DNA of 32,735 nt from NCBI RefSeq assembly GCF_000332215.1, contig NZ_ALWB01000032.1, forward strand, positions 1 to 32,735. The letters run 5' to 3'. Under the pieces are notes generated by a model. That model was not told the DNA's origin, made no database searches, and was given only the letters and a program-made list of their open reading frames with translations. Within the stretch, counting starts at the first letter, position 1, and the number at the start of each line of letters is the position of its first letter. Positions 8,236 to 15,536 of the stretch are shown here, one piece after another. The position numbers were made by a program, and so were the translations under genes. Origin of the DNA: Pseudanabaena biceps PCC 7429 (lineage in GTDB: Bacteria; Cyanobacteriota; Cyanobacteriia; Pseudanabaenales; Pseudanabaenaceae).

Positions 8236-9822
8236 TTATTGAATAATGATTCTCTGAGGTAAAGCAATTATATTTAGTCTATTCTGAAAATCACCATTAA
8301 CATCAACAGAAATCAGCTTTTGTAAATATGGCTGATAGCGAAATAGCTGATAACCGATACTTCTAAGAAAATCTGCAACAGGCAAATTACTGCCTTGAGA
8401 ACCTGCAATATTTTCATAGAGAATAATGGGTTTAAATTCAGTAAGAAGGCGATCGCTTCCTTTCAAAACTTGCAGTTCATGCCCCTCGGCATCAATCTTG
8501 AGAAAGTCAACTCGACTTACACCATATTTTTCAATGAGGCTATCTAAAGTAAAACATTCAACTTCTTCAACACTACTCTCGTCTCTAGCTTGTCCATCCT
8601 CTTCAGAAATAAGCTCATTAAGCTCACTGGCTGAGCTAAGAGATAGTTTTGCCCTGCCATTACGATCGCTAGCTGCCCCCGCACAAACTTTTACCCAATC
8701 TAGTTGATTAATTAGGCAAGTTTCGTTTAGATGGGCAACACATTGTGAAAATGGTTCAATAGCTAATACTAAACCCGTTGAGCCAACTCTTTTGGCAGCA
8801 CTGAATGTATAAACGCCAGCATTAGCCCCAACATCAATCACGGTCATTCCTGCTTTAATCCCATTTCGCCAAAACTCCATCTCTCTCTCAAACCAGTCAC
8901 CTTGAGCAACCAGCACTGTCGTCACAATACTATGAAAACTTGGCTCAATAGATAAGACTAAATCTTTTTCAAAATCAACGTAAGTATTTTTGCTTTCTAA
9001 TGCTAATTGCGTCCATTGCCATGCAGCAGTATCACTATTTTGATTTAGACGAATATTATTTGCAGCTTCCAACCAATATCTAGACTTATTGAGATCTCCA
9101 ATACCACGATAACCAAGGTAAAGTGCTTGTAAAATTGGCACATAAAGTGGATGCAATTGTATAGCATGGTGTAAGTGGACAAGTCCTTCGACCTGACCGC
9201 TCATCAATTCTGCAATACCCAGCATTAAACTAATAGTGGGGCTATCGGGAGCAAGTTGATTGGCTAGCCTTAAAAAGCGTATCCCTGAAGAATTGTAAAA
9301 TATAAACTGCGATCGCCATAAAACTTCAGCAAGTAACATTAATGCCTGAGCATAACCGTTGCTTGCATTAAGAATTGACTCAAATTCTATCGATCTTCTA
9401 ACAGACAAAGGTAAGTAAATTAATACTGTAGAAATACTTTCAGAAGATGTATAGATAGGTTGAAATAGATTAACAGCGGTATTTAAAGCTAGGGAGACTG
9501 CCTTACTATCTTCCCCTAACATACTTTGAATAAGAACATAGTGGGCAGCACAATGTGGACTTTGATCTATGCTAAACCCTCTTTCAAGATTCTCTTTTGC
9601 TGATTGAATGAAATTGGCTTTTAGTTCTAGATTTTCAGATTGTTCTGCTTCAATTAAATCTATAACAGCTAAGTTATTCCAATCTGTCGAAGTCTCAGGA
9701 TTATTCCAGTTCGTATTGTCAAAGATTGATTCGAGGAATGACAAAATGTTTGCATCAATGTCAGGGTAATGACTGAAAAGATATTCAAGATAGGTTTCAC
9801 TAGGGGAAGAAAACAATTCCAT
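8236..9822 (-). CDS. TPR-like / FkbM methyltransferase fusion
   Basis: A 528-residue protein in two parts. Residues ~1-300 are alpha-helical with TPR-like periodicity (for example a repeat around LRLANQLAPDSPTISLMLGI). Residues ~305-520 are a full FkbM methyltransferase: TVIDVGANAGVYTFSAA (motif I, ~327), AIEPFSQCVAHL (motif II) and VDFLKIDAEGHELQVLKG (~440). The helical region may bind a protein acceptor, echoing the TPR plus catalytic domain design of the GT41 enzymes on the other strand. It is first in a two-gene minus-strand operon with the FkbM gene that follows. HIP1 sites reappear here (about 8449 and 9310), so this gene looks more native than its left neighbours. ATG 9822 is the only reasonable start. 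Substrate unknown. Confidence 0.85.
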   Translation of the reverse strand: MELFSSPSETYLEYLFSHYPDIDANILSFLESIFDNTNWNNPETSTDWNNLAVIDLIEAEQSENLELKANFIQSAKENLERGFSIDQSPHCAAHYVLIQSMLGEDSKAVSLALNTAVNLFQPIYTSSESISTVLIYLPLSVRRSIEFESILNASNGYAQALMLLAEVLWRSQFIFYNSSGIRFLRLANQLAPDSPTISLMLGIAELMSGQVEGLVHLHHAIQLHPLYVPILQALYLGYRGIGDLNKSRYWLEAANNIRLNQNSDTAAWQWTQLALESKNTYVDFEKDLVLSIEPSFHSIVTTVLVAQGDWFEREMEFWRNGIKAGMTVIDVGANAGVYTFSAAKRVGSTGLVLAIEPFSQCVAHLNETCLINQLDWVKVCAGAASDRNGRAKLSLSSASELNELISEEDGQARDESSVEEVECFTLDSLIEKYGVSRVDFLKIDAEGHELQVLKGSDRLLTEFKPIILYENIAGSQGSNLPVADFLRSIGYQLFRYQPYLQKLISVDVNGDFQNRLNIIALPQRIIIQ

Positions 9823-9874
9823 AATTTTGAAATTAAATTGTAGATTGGCTATTCAAAAGCATACTAATCAAGAA

Positions 9875-9903
9875 TTGAGCCAGAAATGAGAAAACCGTAT
9901 AAT
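9875..9903 (+). promoter_or_regulatory. Sigma70-type promoter of lnt
   Basis: TTGAGC and a perfect TATAAT are separated by 17 bases and end 39 bases before the lnt ATG, in the 120-bp divergent gap between lnt and the FkbM operon. Confidence 0.55.
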
Positions 9904-9942
9904 TACCATACAAGATAATATCCAAGATAGTCTGGCTTTCCT

Positions 9943-11538
9943 ATGCAAAATTTGCAAAATCTTCTGTTTGCTGCCCTTGGGGGGCTGTTGATGGGACTGA
10001 CTCCCGATCCCTTTGGTCAATGGTGGCTGGCGTGGATTGCGCTGATGCCTTTGTGGATGTTGGCTCAAAGGCTGAAAGTGAAGGCAGCGATCGCAATGGG
10101 AGTGATGTGGGGATTTTGCTATCACAGTATGGCTTTATTTTGGATTACATCTGTACATCCAATGGAGTGGATGGGTGTGCCTTGGTGGAATAGTTTTTTG
10201 ATTGCTACATTAGTTTGGTTGTTGATTGCGGGATGGGGGGCAGTATTATCGGGGTTATGGGCAGGGGGGATGGCATTATTTACTCAGAAATTGAAGGTGC
10301 CGAGTCGGCTGGTTATTGCCTGTGCGATCTTTAGTGGTTTGGAGATTGTTTGGAGCTGGGGACCTCTCTATTGGACAGCACTAGGTTATACCCAGAGTCC
10401 TCACGATCTATTACTTCTGCAAGTCAGTCGTCTCTCTGGTCAGCAAACTATGACTTCCGCGATTGTGGCTGTTAATGGATTGTTGGCAGAAACTCTTTTG
10501 CAGAAAACTTGGCGCGATCGCTTTGCCTCAGCAAATCATCAGGTAATAATTACGCCGTTGCTTGGTTTTGTAAAACAATGGCGCTATGCGATCGCTGTAA
10601 TTTTGCTTGTATTAGCAATGGCTGGTTATGGCGCATGGGAAATGCAAAGCGATCGCATGGCAAGCACAAATGGCAAAGCGATCAAAGCAGGTATTATTCA
10701 GGGTAACTTCCCGAATATCCTGACGGTTTTACCAAGAGGATGGGAAATTGCCGTTGATAACTATACTAAGGGCTATGAAAAGTTGGCTCAATCTGGAGCG
10801 GAAATGATCGTTACACCTGAAACGGCGATTTCCTTTCTCTATCCAAATTACGATGCGCGTCGCGAACCTTTCGATCGTGCGGTTGAGAAATATCGCGTGC
10901 CCGTATGGCTAGGAGGTTTTGGTAAGACCCGCAATCCGAATACTGAAGATCCAAATAATTACACAAATAGTCTCTTTCTAATTGATGGTTCTAATCAGAT
11001 TCTCAGTCAATATGACAAGGTTCGCCTCGTGCCAGTAGGCGAATATATTCCATTTAAAGCAATTTTAGGAGGTCTAATTAAGCGTCTATCACCACTGCGC
11101 GGAGAAGTGGAGGCTGGTTCGAGCGAGCAACTGGTCGATACACCTTGGGGGCGGTTTATCTTGGGAATCTGTTATGAATCCGCCTATCCAGCTACCTTTC
11201 GATTTCAAACTGCCGCAGGTGGGAAGTTAATTCTCTCCGCTTCCAACAATGCTCATTTTGCTTCCTACATGTCAGCCCAACACCATGCCCAAGATGTCGC
11301 TAGAGCCATCGAAAGCGATCGCTGGGCGGTAAGGGCTACCAATACTGGCTATTCAGGCTTTGTCGATCCCAATGGGCGGACGATCTGGCTCTCGCAGGTC
11401 AACACCTACGAAACCCATGCAGAAACAGTCTATTTAAGGGATACGAAGACTCTCTATGTGCTCTGGGGCGATTGGATGACCCCTTTACTTGGTGTCACGA
11501 GTATTGCTATTTATGCCAAACATCGCTTTATGAATTAA
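9943..11538 (+). CDS. lnt: Apolipoprotein N-acyltransferase
   Basis: Inner-membrane enzyme that adds the third acyl chain to the N-terminal Cys of lipoproteins, the last step of lipoprotein maturation. The N-terminal ~230 residues carry several hydrophobic membrane segments (MGLTPDPFGQWWLAWIALMP onward). A nitrilase-like periplasmic domain follows at ~250-500. The Glu-Lys-Cys triad is present: Glu in TPETA (~292), Lys in YDKVRLVPVGEY (~359) and Cys in GICYES (~410). Length (531) is typical. Cyanobacterial Lnt is often divergent, but all hallmark residues are here. It is monocistronic: divergent from the FkbM operon and followed by palindromic repeats. HIP1 is frequent in it (five sites). A lipoprotein gene with a clear lipobox lies 4 kb downstream. 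Confidence 0.93.
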   Translation: MQNLQNLLFAALGGLLMGLTPDPFGQWWLAWIALMPLWMLAQRLKVKAAIAMGVMWGFCYHSMALFWITSVHPMEWMGVPWWNSFLIATLVWLLIAGWGAVLSGLWAGGMALFTQKLKVPSRLVIACAIFSGLEIVWSWGPLYWTALGYTQSPHDLLLLQVSRLSGQQTMTSAIVAVNGLLAETLLQKTWRDRFASANHQVIITPLLGFVKQWRYAIAVILLVLAMAGYGAWEMQSDRMASTNGKAIKAGIIQGNFPNILTVLPRGWEIAVDNYTKGYEKLAQSGAEMIVTPETAISFLYPNYDARREPFDRAVEKYRVPVWLGGFGKTRNPNTEDPNNYTNSLFLIDGSNQILSQYDKVRLVPVGEYIPFKAILGGLIKRLSPLRGEVEAGSSEQLVDTPWGRFILGICYESAYPATFRFQTAAGGKLILSASNNAHFASYMSAQHHAQDVARAIESDRWAVRATNTGYSGFVDPNGRTIWLSQVNTYETHAETVYLRDTKTLYVLWGDWMTPLLGVTSIAIYAKHRFMN

Positions 11539-11548
11539 AAAAATAATT

Positions 11549-11645
11549 AAAACCTAAAATATTGTTGCCGCGCTCCGCGCGGCAACAATATTTTAGGTTT
11601 TAGGAGTCCCAAAATGGCGTTGCCATTTTGGGAATTGGTATTTCC
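11549..11645. repeat. Palindrome pair after lnt
   Basis: The first palindrome (11549-11601) has arms AAAACCTAAAATATTG plus CCGCG around a short GC loop. It is followed by a family C remnant (CCCAAAATGG / CCATTTTGGG) ending in AATTGGTAT. It lies immediately downstream of the lnt stop and could act as a bidirectional terminator between lnt and the convergent psaD. Confidence 0.7.
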
Positions 11646-11660
11646 TGATACGGTTGCTAT

Positions 11661-11700
11661 ACAAAAGCTGCCTCAACCTTGCGATCGCGACAGCTTTTGT
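11661..11700. repeat. Hairpin downstream of psaD
   Basis: Ten-bp arms ACAAAAGCTG / CAGCTTTTGT enclose a 20-nt loop that contains a HIP1 octamer. No T-run follows on the minus strand, so terminator function for psaD is only possible. Confidence 0.5.
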
Positions 11701-11749
11701 AAAAATTAAAAATAAATGAGAGCGATAGGGTAATAGCTTTAGCTATTAA

Positions 11750-12193
11750 TTAGACATCGTAAGTAGCCTTACCAGTAAACTTAACGCTTACGGGGTTAGG
11801 ATTATCACCAATCTTGCGGCTGACGCTATTTGCGGCAACACGACCAGCATTCACCTTCTCAGGGAATACACCATCGCTAGGATGTAGATAAACTTGGTCG
11901 CCATTGGGAAATTCGCGCCAAATCTTATAGTTGGTGATCTTAAATTTACGCAACTGTGTACCTAAAGCTAATGCTTGCTCTTTCTTAGCTAAGTAAAGCA
12001 AGTTATCGCCTTTGACCATAGTCGCAGCACCGCCTGTAGGCATTTCAAATACTTGTTCTTTGGGGCTGTCCCAAGAGATCAGGTACTTTTCTTCGGTGAA
12101 GGCTGCGTTGAGCAAACCACCAGTGCTACCGCCCCAGATAGGAGTTTTACCCTTGGGGGTAGGTGCAGTCGCTGTTGCTTGTTCTTCTGACAT
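11750..12193 (-). CDS. psaD: Photosystem I reaction centre subunit II (PsaD)
   Basis: Stromal/cytoplasmic extrinsic subunit of photosystem I that, with PsaC and PsaE, forms the ferredoxin docking site. The sequence is unmistakable: [20 protein letters not shown], then [51 protein letters not shown] and a C-terminal [10 protein letters not shown]. At 147 residues it is near the cyanobacterial norm, with a short Thr/Pro/Ala N-terminal extension. GGGAGAA lies about 7 bases before the ATG and fixes the start. It is monocistronic, convergent with lnt. An inverted repeat upstream (12267-12300) may belong to its light-regulated promoter, but no regulator can be named from sequence. Confidence 0.98.
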   Translation of the reverse strand: MSEEQATATAPTPKGKTPIWGGSTGGLLNAAFTEEKYLISWDSPKEQVFEMPTGGAATMVKGDNLLYLAKKEQALALGTQLRKFKITNYKIWREFPNGDQVYLHPSDGVFPEKVNAGRVAANSVSRKIGDNPNPVSVKFTGKATYDV

Positions 12194-12266
12194 TGAGATT
12201 TTCTCCCAAATTGCGTATACGCCTTTGTTATCATTTGCAAAGATATCATTCCTATATACCCCTGCT

Positions 12267-12300
12267 TCAAGCTTACTTAACGTTACTTTACGAAGCTTGA
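12267..12300. promoter_or_regulatory. Inverted repeat upstream of psaD
   Basis: Eight-bp arms TCAAGCTT / AAGCTTGA are separated by 18 bases, about 75-107 bases before the psaD start. On the coding strand, TATATAGG follows within 10 bases and could be part of a -10 region. An operator is possible; the binding protein is unknown. Confidence 0.35.
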
Positions 12301-12359
12301 CAAAACTTTTGGAGAAAACTGGTGGTTAATATATTGTTTTCTTGTTTATGGGTTTTCCT

Positions 12360-12408
12360 AAATAGGTAAGAATGGGTGGCGCAAAGCAACGCCCATTCTT
12401 ACCTATTT
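12360..12408. repeat. Palindrome between psaD and yqgF-like gene
   Basis: Arms AAATAGGTAAGAATGGG / CCCATTCTTACCTATTT enclose a GC-rich centre. It ends 3 bases before the stop codon of the yqgF-like gene on the minus strand, so it sits at that gene's 3' end. It shares the architecture of the palindrome at 15380-15416 (TAAGGAT arms). Confidence 0.75.
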
Positions 12409-12410
12409 AT

Positions 12411-12812
12411 TTATGAACTAATGAGACGGCTAAGATAGCGTTCGATGAGGATGGCAGCCACGATATCATCGATGGGGCGATGGGGCGATCGCATTCCGAG
12501 GGGGACTAATTTCATTAAGCCTTGGGCGGGATAAATTTGCCAAAACCTTTGACGCGCCTCTTCGCTGCTAAAACGCTCGTCTACGGTGATGATCCGCAGG
12601 TCGGGGAATGTGGCTTGTAATTCGGCTTTCCATTGCTTAGAGGCAGTCTGATCGCCCATCACCATCAACGAAATGGGATAGCTCTCTAATAAATTGCCGA
12701 CTTTGGCGATCGCTTCTAGGCTGGGGATGACTGCCTGAAAATGCAGCTTACGATCTAAGCCCATGACAGCGACACCGCATTTTTGTTTTCCTGGATCGAA
12801 ACCTAGTAGCAC
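12411..12812 (-). CDS. YqgF/RuvX-family RNase H-like nuclease
   Basis: Small protein (133 residues) with an RNase H-like fold like YqgF, which trims the 5' end of pre-16S rRNA (older name: RuvX, putative Holliday junction resolvase). Acidic active-site candidates are Asp6 in LLGFDPGKQ, Glu79 in TVDERFSSEEAR and Asp115/116 in RPIDDIVAA, the order expected of the family. The start is GTG; no in-frame ATG lies upstream. It is a divergent, cyanobacteria-style member rather than the canonical E. coli type; a second YqgF may exist elsewhere in the genome. It is preceded by heptamer repeats and a family B element, so it is probably transcribed alone. Confidence 0.75.
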   Translation of the reverse strand: MLLGFDPGKQKCGVAVMGLDRKLHFQAVIPSLEAIAKVGNLLESYPISLMVMGDQTASKQWKAELQATFPDLRIITVDERFSSEEARQRFWQIYPAQGLMKLVPLGMRSPHRPIDDIVAAILIERYLSRLISS

Positions 12813-12825
12813 GGATGAGTTTGGT

Positions 12826-12906
12826 AGTTTAAGTTTGGTAATTGGGGATTGGCTTTTAGCTTTTGGCTTTTAGCTTTTAGCTCTTAGCTCTTAGCTTTTG
12901 GCTCTT
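12826..12906. repeat. Short tandem heptamer-like repeats (STRR type)
   Basis: An imperfect array of units such as TTTTAGC, TTTTGGC and CTCTTAG, preceded by TTTGGTAATTGGGGATTGG. The same two components, a GGTAATT stretch and TTAGCTTTT-type units, recur between groES and groEL at 27783-27911. Confidence 0.6.
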
Positions 12907-13008
12907 AAGTACCTCAGCATAATTAAAATCCAGATCTAGAACCTGCGGCGCACGCGCAGCGTGCGCCGCAGGTTCTAGGGGTTTATAGTTAATTAAGCCC
13001 ACTTACTT
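12907..13008. repeat. Family B element (102 bp)
   Basis: Terminal inverted repeats AAGTACCTCAGCATAATTAA and its near complement (AATTAAGCCCACTTACTT on the plus strand) enclose a perfect hairpin, CTAGAACCTGCGGCGCACGC and its complement around GCAGC (12936-12978). Size and ends match the copies at 14017, 25207 and 31628, but the hairpin stem is completely different. Confidence 0.8.
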
Positions 13009-13094
13009 ATTTATTAGTTAGTTAGTAATTTTTGATATTGCTTTCTACTTTCTACAATATAGCCTTTCGAGAAATAGCTTTTTGAGTAAAATAG

Positions 13095-13982
13095 CTAGGT
13101 CTTCTGGACAAATTCGCTAATCCCAGTGCGATAGGTTTCGAGAGAATCTAGGAAACCGCCGTTATGATCGCCTTTGATTTTAATTAGTTTTTTAGGCAGA
13201 TTGGCAGATTGGAAGTTTCTCTCGCCATGATGAAATGGAATGATTTCATCATCGATACTGTGAATTATCAAGATGGGAATCTTGATTTTGGGTAGGCGAT
13301 CGATGGAGTTGTAGGAAAATTGTGATAGTAGGCGAATTGGCAGAAATGGGTAAAGCTCGGCGGCGCGATCGCTAGCAGAGGTAAATGTTGACGCAAGTAT
13401 CAAGCCTCTTGCTGCATTTTTATAGTCTTGTCCATAGTCCTGTGAAGTTTTTTGCGCGAGATAAGAAGCGATCGCGCCACCTAGGGACTCGCCGTAGATA
13501 ATAATTTTCTTGGGCGGAATTTTTTTCTCTTGGGTTAGGTATTGCCAAGCAGCCTCAACATCGGCATAGGTTCCTTCTTCGGTGGGTTTTCCATCACTTT
13601 TGCCATAGCCGCGATAGTCAAATAAGAGGGTGGATAATCCTAAATCCCTGAAAATTGGTAGATAACTCACGCGATTGCTGATGTTGCCGCCATTGCCGTG
13701 ACAAAACAAAATTATGCTTTTACCAATGGGATCGCTGTCGGTTGCAGGTACGAACCAGCCATCTAAATTAATATTGTCTTTGGTGGTTAGTTGAATATCT
13801 TCAAATTTTAATCCATTGTCTTTTGGGGTTTCTAATAGATCTTTGCTCGGCATATAGATGAGATTGGATTGCCCGAAATATAAAGCGATCGCTAGACCAA
13901 GATAAGCAAATACCAAAATCCGAATTACGGGCAGTAAAAAACTCTGAAATATTTGTACTAACGACCGTAGATTCTGGTTCAT
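13095..13982 (-). CDS. Alpha/beta hydrolase, membrane-anchored (BEM46/YfhR-like)
   Basis: Serine hydrolase of the alpha/beta fold. One N-terminal hydrophobic segment (LPVIRILVFAYLGLAIALYF, residues ~17-36) anchors it in a membrane. The oxyanion region FCHGNGGNISNR is followed by the nucleophile in YGESLGGAIA (Ser ~165). The acid is in HSIDDEIIP (~242) and the His in GDHNGGF (~273), giving a complete triad. Length (295) suits the BEM46/YfhR group, whose substrates are poorly known; esterase or thioesterase activity is plausible. It is monocistronic and flanked on both sides by family B elements. HIP1 is frequent (three sites). Confidence 0.85.
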   Translation of the reverse strand: MNQNLRSLVQIFQSFLLPVIRILVFAYLGLAIALYFGQSNLIYMPSKDLLETPKDNGLKFEDIQLTTKDNINLDGWFVPATDSDPIGKSIILFCHGNGGNISNRVSYLPIFRDLGLSTLLFDYRGYGKSDGKPTEEGTYADVEAAWQYLTQEKKIPPKKIIIYGESLGGAIASYLAQKTSQDYGQDYKNAARGLILASTFTSASDRAAELYPFLPIRLLSQFSYNSIDRLPKIKIPILIIHSIDDEIIPFHHGERNFQSANLPKKLIKIKGDHNGGFLDSLETYRTGISEFVQKT

Positions 13983-14016
13983 GTCTTTAAAATCTCATGT
14001 TTTTAACCAAAGTAAC

Positions 14017-14117
14017 AAGTAGCTAGGCATAATTAATTACAGAGCCAACCCTGTAAAGTTGCGCCCCGCAGGGGCGCAACTTTACAGGGTTCCGTAATTT
14101 ATTTTGCACAAGTACTT
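14017..14117. repeat. Family B element (101 bp)
   Basis: Ends AAGTAGCTAGGCATAATTAA and its near complement enclose a perfect 21-bp stem AACCCTGTAAAGTTGCGCCCC with a GCA loop (14047-14091). It lies 35 bases upstream of the hydrolase start, in its 5' region. Confidence 0.82.
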
Positions 14118-14139
14118 ATACAGCTATCCTAAATGATTT

Positions 14140-14353
14140 GAAGAGAGGCTTCGACTTTGTTCAGCCATCGGGTTATGTTCGCTGATCGAAGTCGAAACCC
14201 TATTTTTCTCCTATAGCAACGTAATACCAAGCTAAATACCAAGCTAAGAAATGGCTACGCCATTTCTTAGCTTGGTAGATGAGTGGCGGCGCTTCGCGCC
14301 GCCACTCATCTTTGGGGTTTTGATTCGTTCTAGAGATCTCTTACGTTGCTATA
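14140..14353. repeat. Composite palindrome array in the trpC-hydrolase gap
   Basis: Most of the 424-bp gap 13983-14406 is repeats. After the family B element comes a hairpin around CTTCGACTT / AAGTCGAAAC (14150-14200). Then an outer inverted repeat, CTATAGCAACGTAA (14212-14225) and TTACGTTGCTATA (14341-14353), encloses two palindromes. These are a family C core (TACCAAGCTAAGAAATGG / complement, 14237-14277, with an 11-bp duplication CCAAGCTAAAT at its left edge) and GATGAGTGGCGGCGC / complement (14278-14310). No gene is visible. Confidence 0.72.
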
Positions 14354-14406
14354 ACCCTAGACGAAAGTAGCGCCCGCATAGCGGGTGGTGCGCTCTCTGT
14401 TTTTGC

Positions 14407-15270
14407 TTAGTTGCTTAGTAATTTATTAACTGCTTCTGCAATATTCTCTTGTTTAATTAAAGACTCGCCGACAAGTACGGCACTTGCACCGCAGGTTTGC
14501 ACAAAATCTAAATCTTGACGGGTATAAATGCCAGATTCGCTGACCCAGAGATATTGATTTCTCGTTTCTGGAGTTATCCCATCCATTAAGATTTTGGTTT
14601 GTTCGAGTTCTACGACAAAATTTTCTAAGTTGCGATTGTTAATGCCAATTAAACGTACATCGGGAATATGTAAAATTCGATCAAGTTCCGATTGTGTATG
14701 CACTTCGACCAGAGCCGTCATACCTAATTGATGGATTAACGCTTGCAATGTGGTTAACTCCTCATCGGTGAGGATAGCGGCGATTAATAAAACTGCATCT
14801 GCCCCACACGATCGCCCCAGATAGATTTGATAGGGATCGATAATAAATTCCTTGCACAATAGCGGTAAATCAATGGCTTGACGTACCAGTTGCAAATATT
14901 CAAAGCCCCCTTGAAAAAACTCGCGATCGGTCAAAATTGAAAGGCAACTCGCGCCACCTTGGGCATAGGCTTGGGCGATCGCAACGGGATCGAAGTCTTG
15001 CCGAAATATGCCTTTACTGGGGGAGGCCTTTTTGACTTCGGCAATTAAGGCGGGTTGAGTCTGTGAATTTTGCAAGCTGCCATAGAAATCTCGCGTCGAT
15101 CGCCCCACTCTATTTTTAATGGATTCTAGAGGCTCCTTGGCATACATTTGCGCGACCTCCCGTTCCTTGTGCCAGACAATTTTTTCTAAAATATTTTGAG
15201 GTGCGTCAGTGGGATCGGCGATCGCATAGCCTTTAGGACGAGCAGTTTCAGATTGGCGGCGTACTTGCAT
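14407..15270 (-). CDS. trpC: Indole-3-glycerol-phosphate synthase
   Basis: Cytosolic TIM-barrel enzyme of tryptophan synthesis; it converts CdRP to indole-3-glycerol phosphate with loss of CO2 and water. Conserved residues are in place: Glu78 and Lys80 in IAEVKKASPSKG, Lys140 in LLCKEF, Glu189 in ALVEVHT, Asn211 in GINNRNL and Ser244 in VSESGI, plus the C-terminal phosphate-binding GESLI. Length 287 includes the ~25-residue N-terminal extension usual in cyanobacteria. It stands alone rather than in a trp operon, as is normal for cyanobacteria. Confidence 0.97.
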   Translation of the reverse strand: MQVRRQSETARPKGYAIADPTDAPQNILEKIVWHKEREVAQMYAKEPLESIKNRVGRSTRDFYGSLQNSQTQPALIAEVKKASPSKGIFRQDFDPVAIAQAYAQGGASCLSILTDREFFQGGFEYLQLVRQAIDLPLLCKEFIIDPYQIYLGRSCGADAVLLIAAILTDEELTTLQALIHQLGMTALVEVHTQSELDRILHIPDVRLIGINNRNLENFVVELEQTKILMDGITPETRNQYLWVSESGIYTRQDLDFVQTCGASAVLVGESLIKQENIAEAVNKLLSN

Positions 15271-15379
15271 TGATGGGGAAATTTTTGAGCATGAAAATTA
15301 TAACTTTTAGCATAGAGCAATTTACTCAAAAGCCGCCTAGAGTTGCTTTGGCAGTCTTAATTTGGATGGTAATCATATG

Positions 15380-15416
15380 GTAAGGATGGGCGGCGCGAAG
15401 CGCCGCCTATCCTTAC
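15380..15416. repeat. GC-rich palindrome upstream of trpC
   Basis: GTAAGGATGGGCGGCGC pairs with GCGCCGCCTATCCTTAC around GAA, with a single mismatched pair. It lies in the divergent gap between trpC and the lipoprotein gene and is related to the palindrome at 12360-12408. Confidence 0.7.
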
Positions 15417-15536
15417 TTATTTAGCAATACCGTTACTTTTTCGTAAATTGTTTTATAAATTATGGGTTTTCTTTACAAGCAAAGCGCTCATTTTTCGGTA
15501 TATTTGCCTGTGTAATGTGAGTTGAGCATAGTTTTT

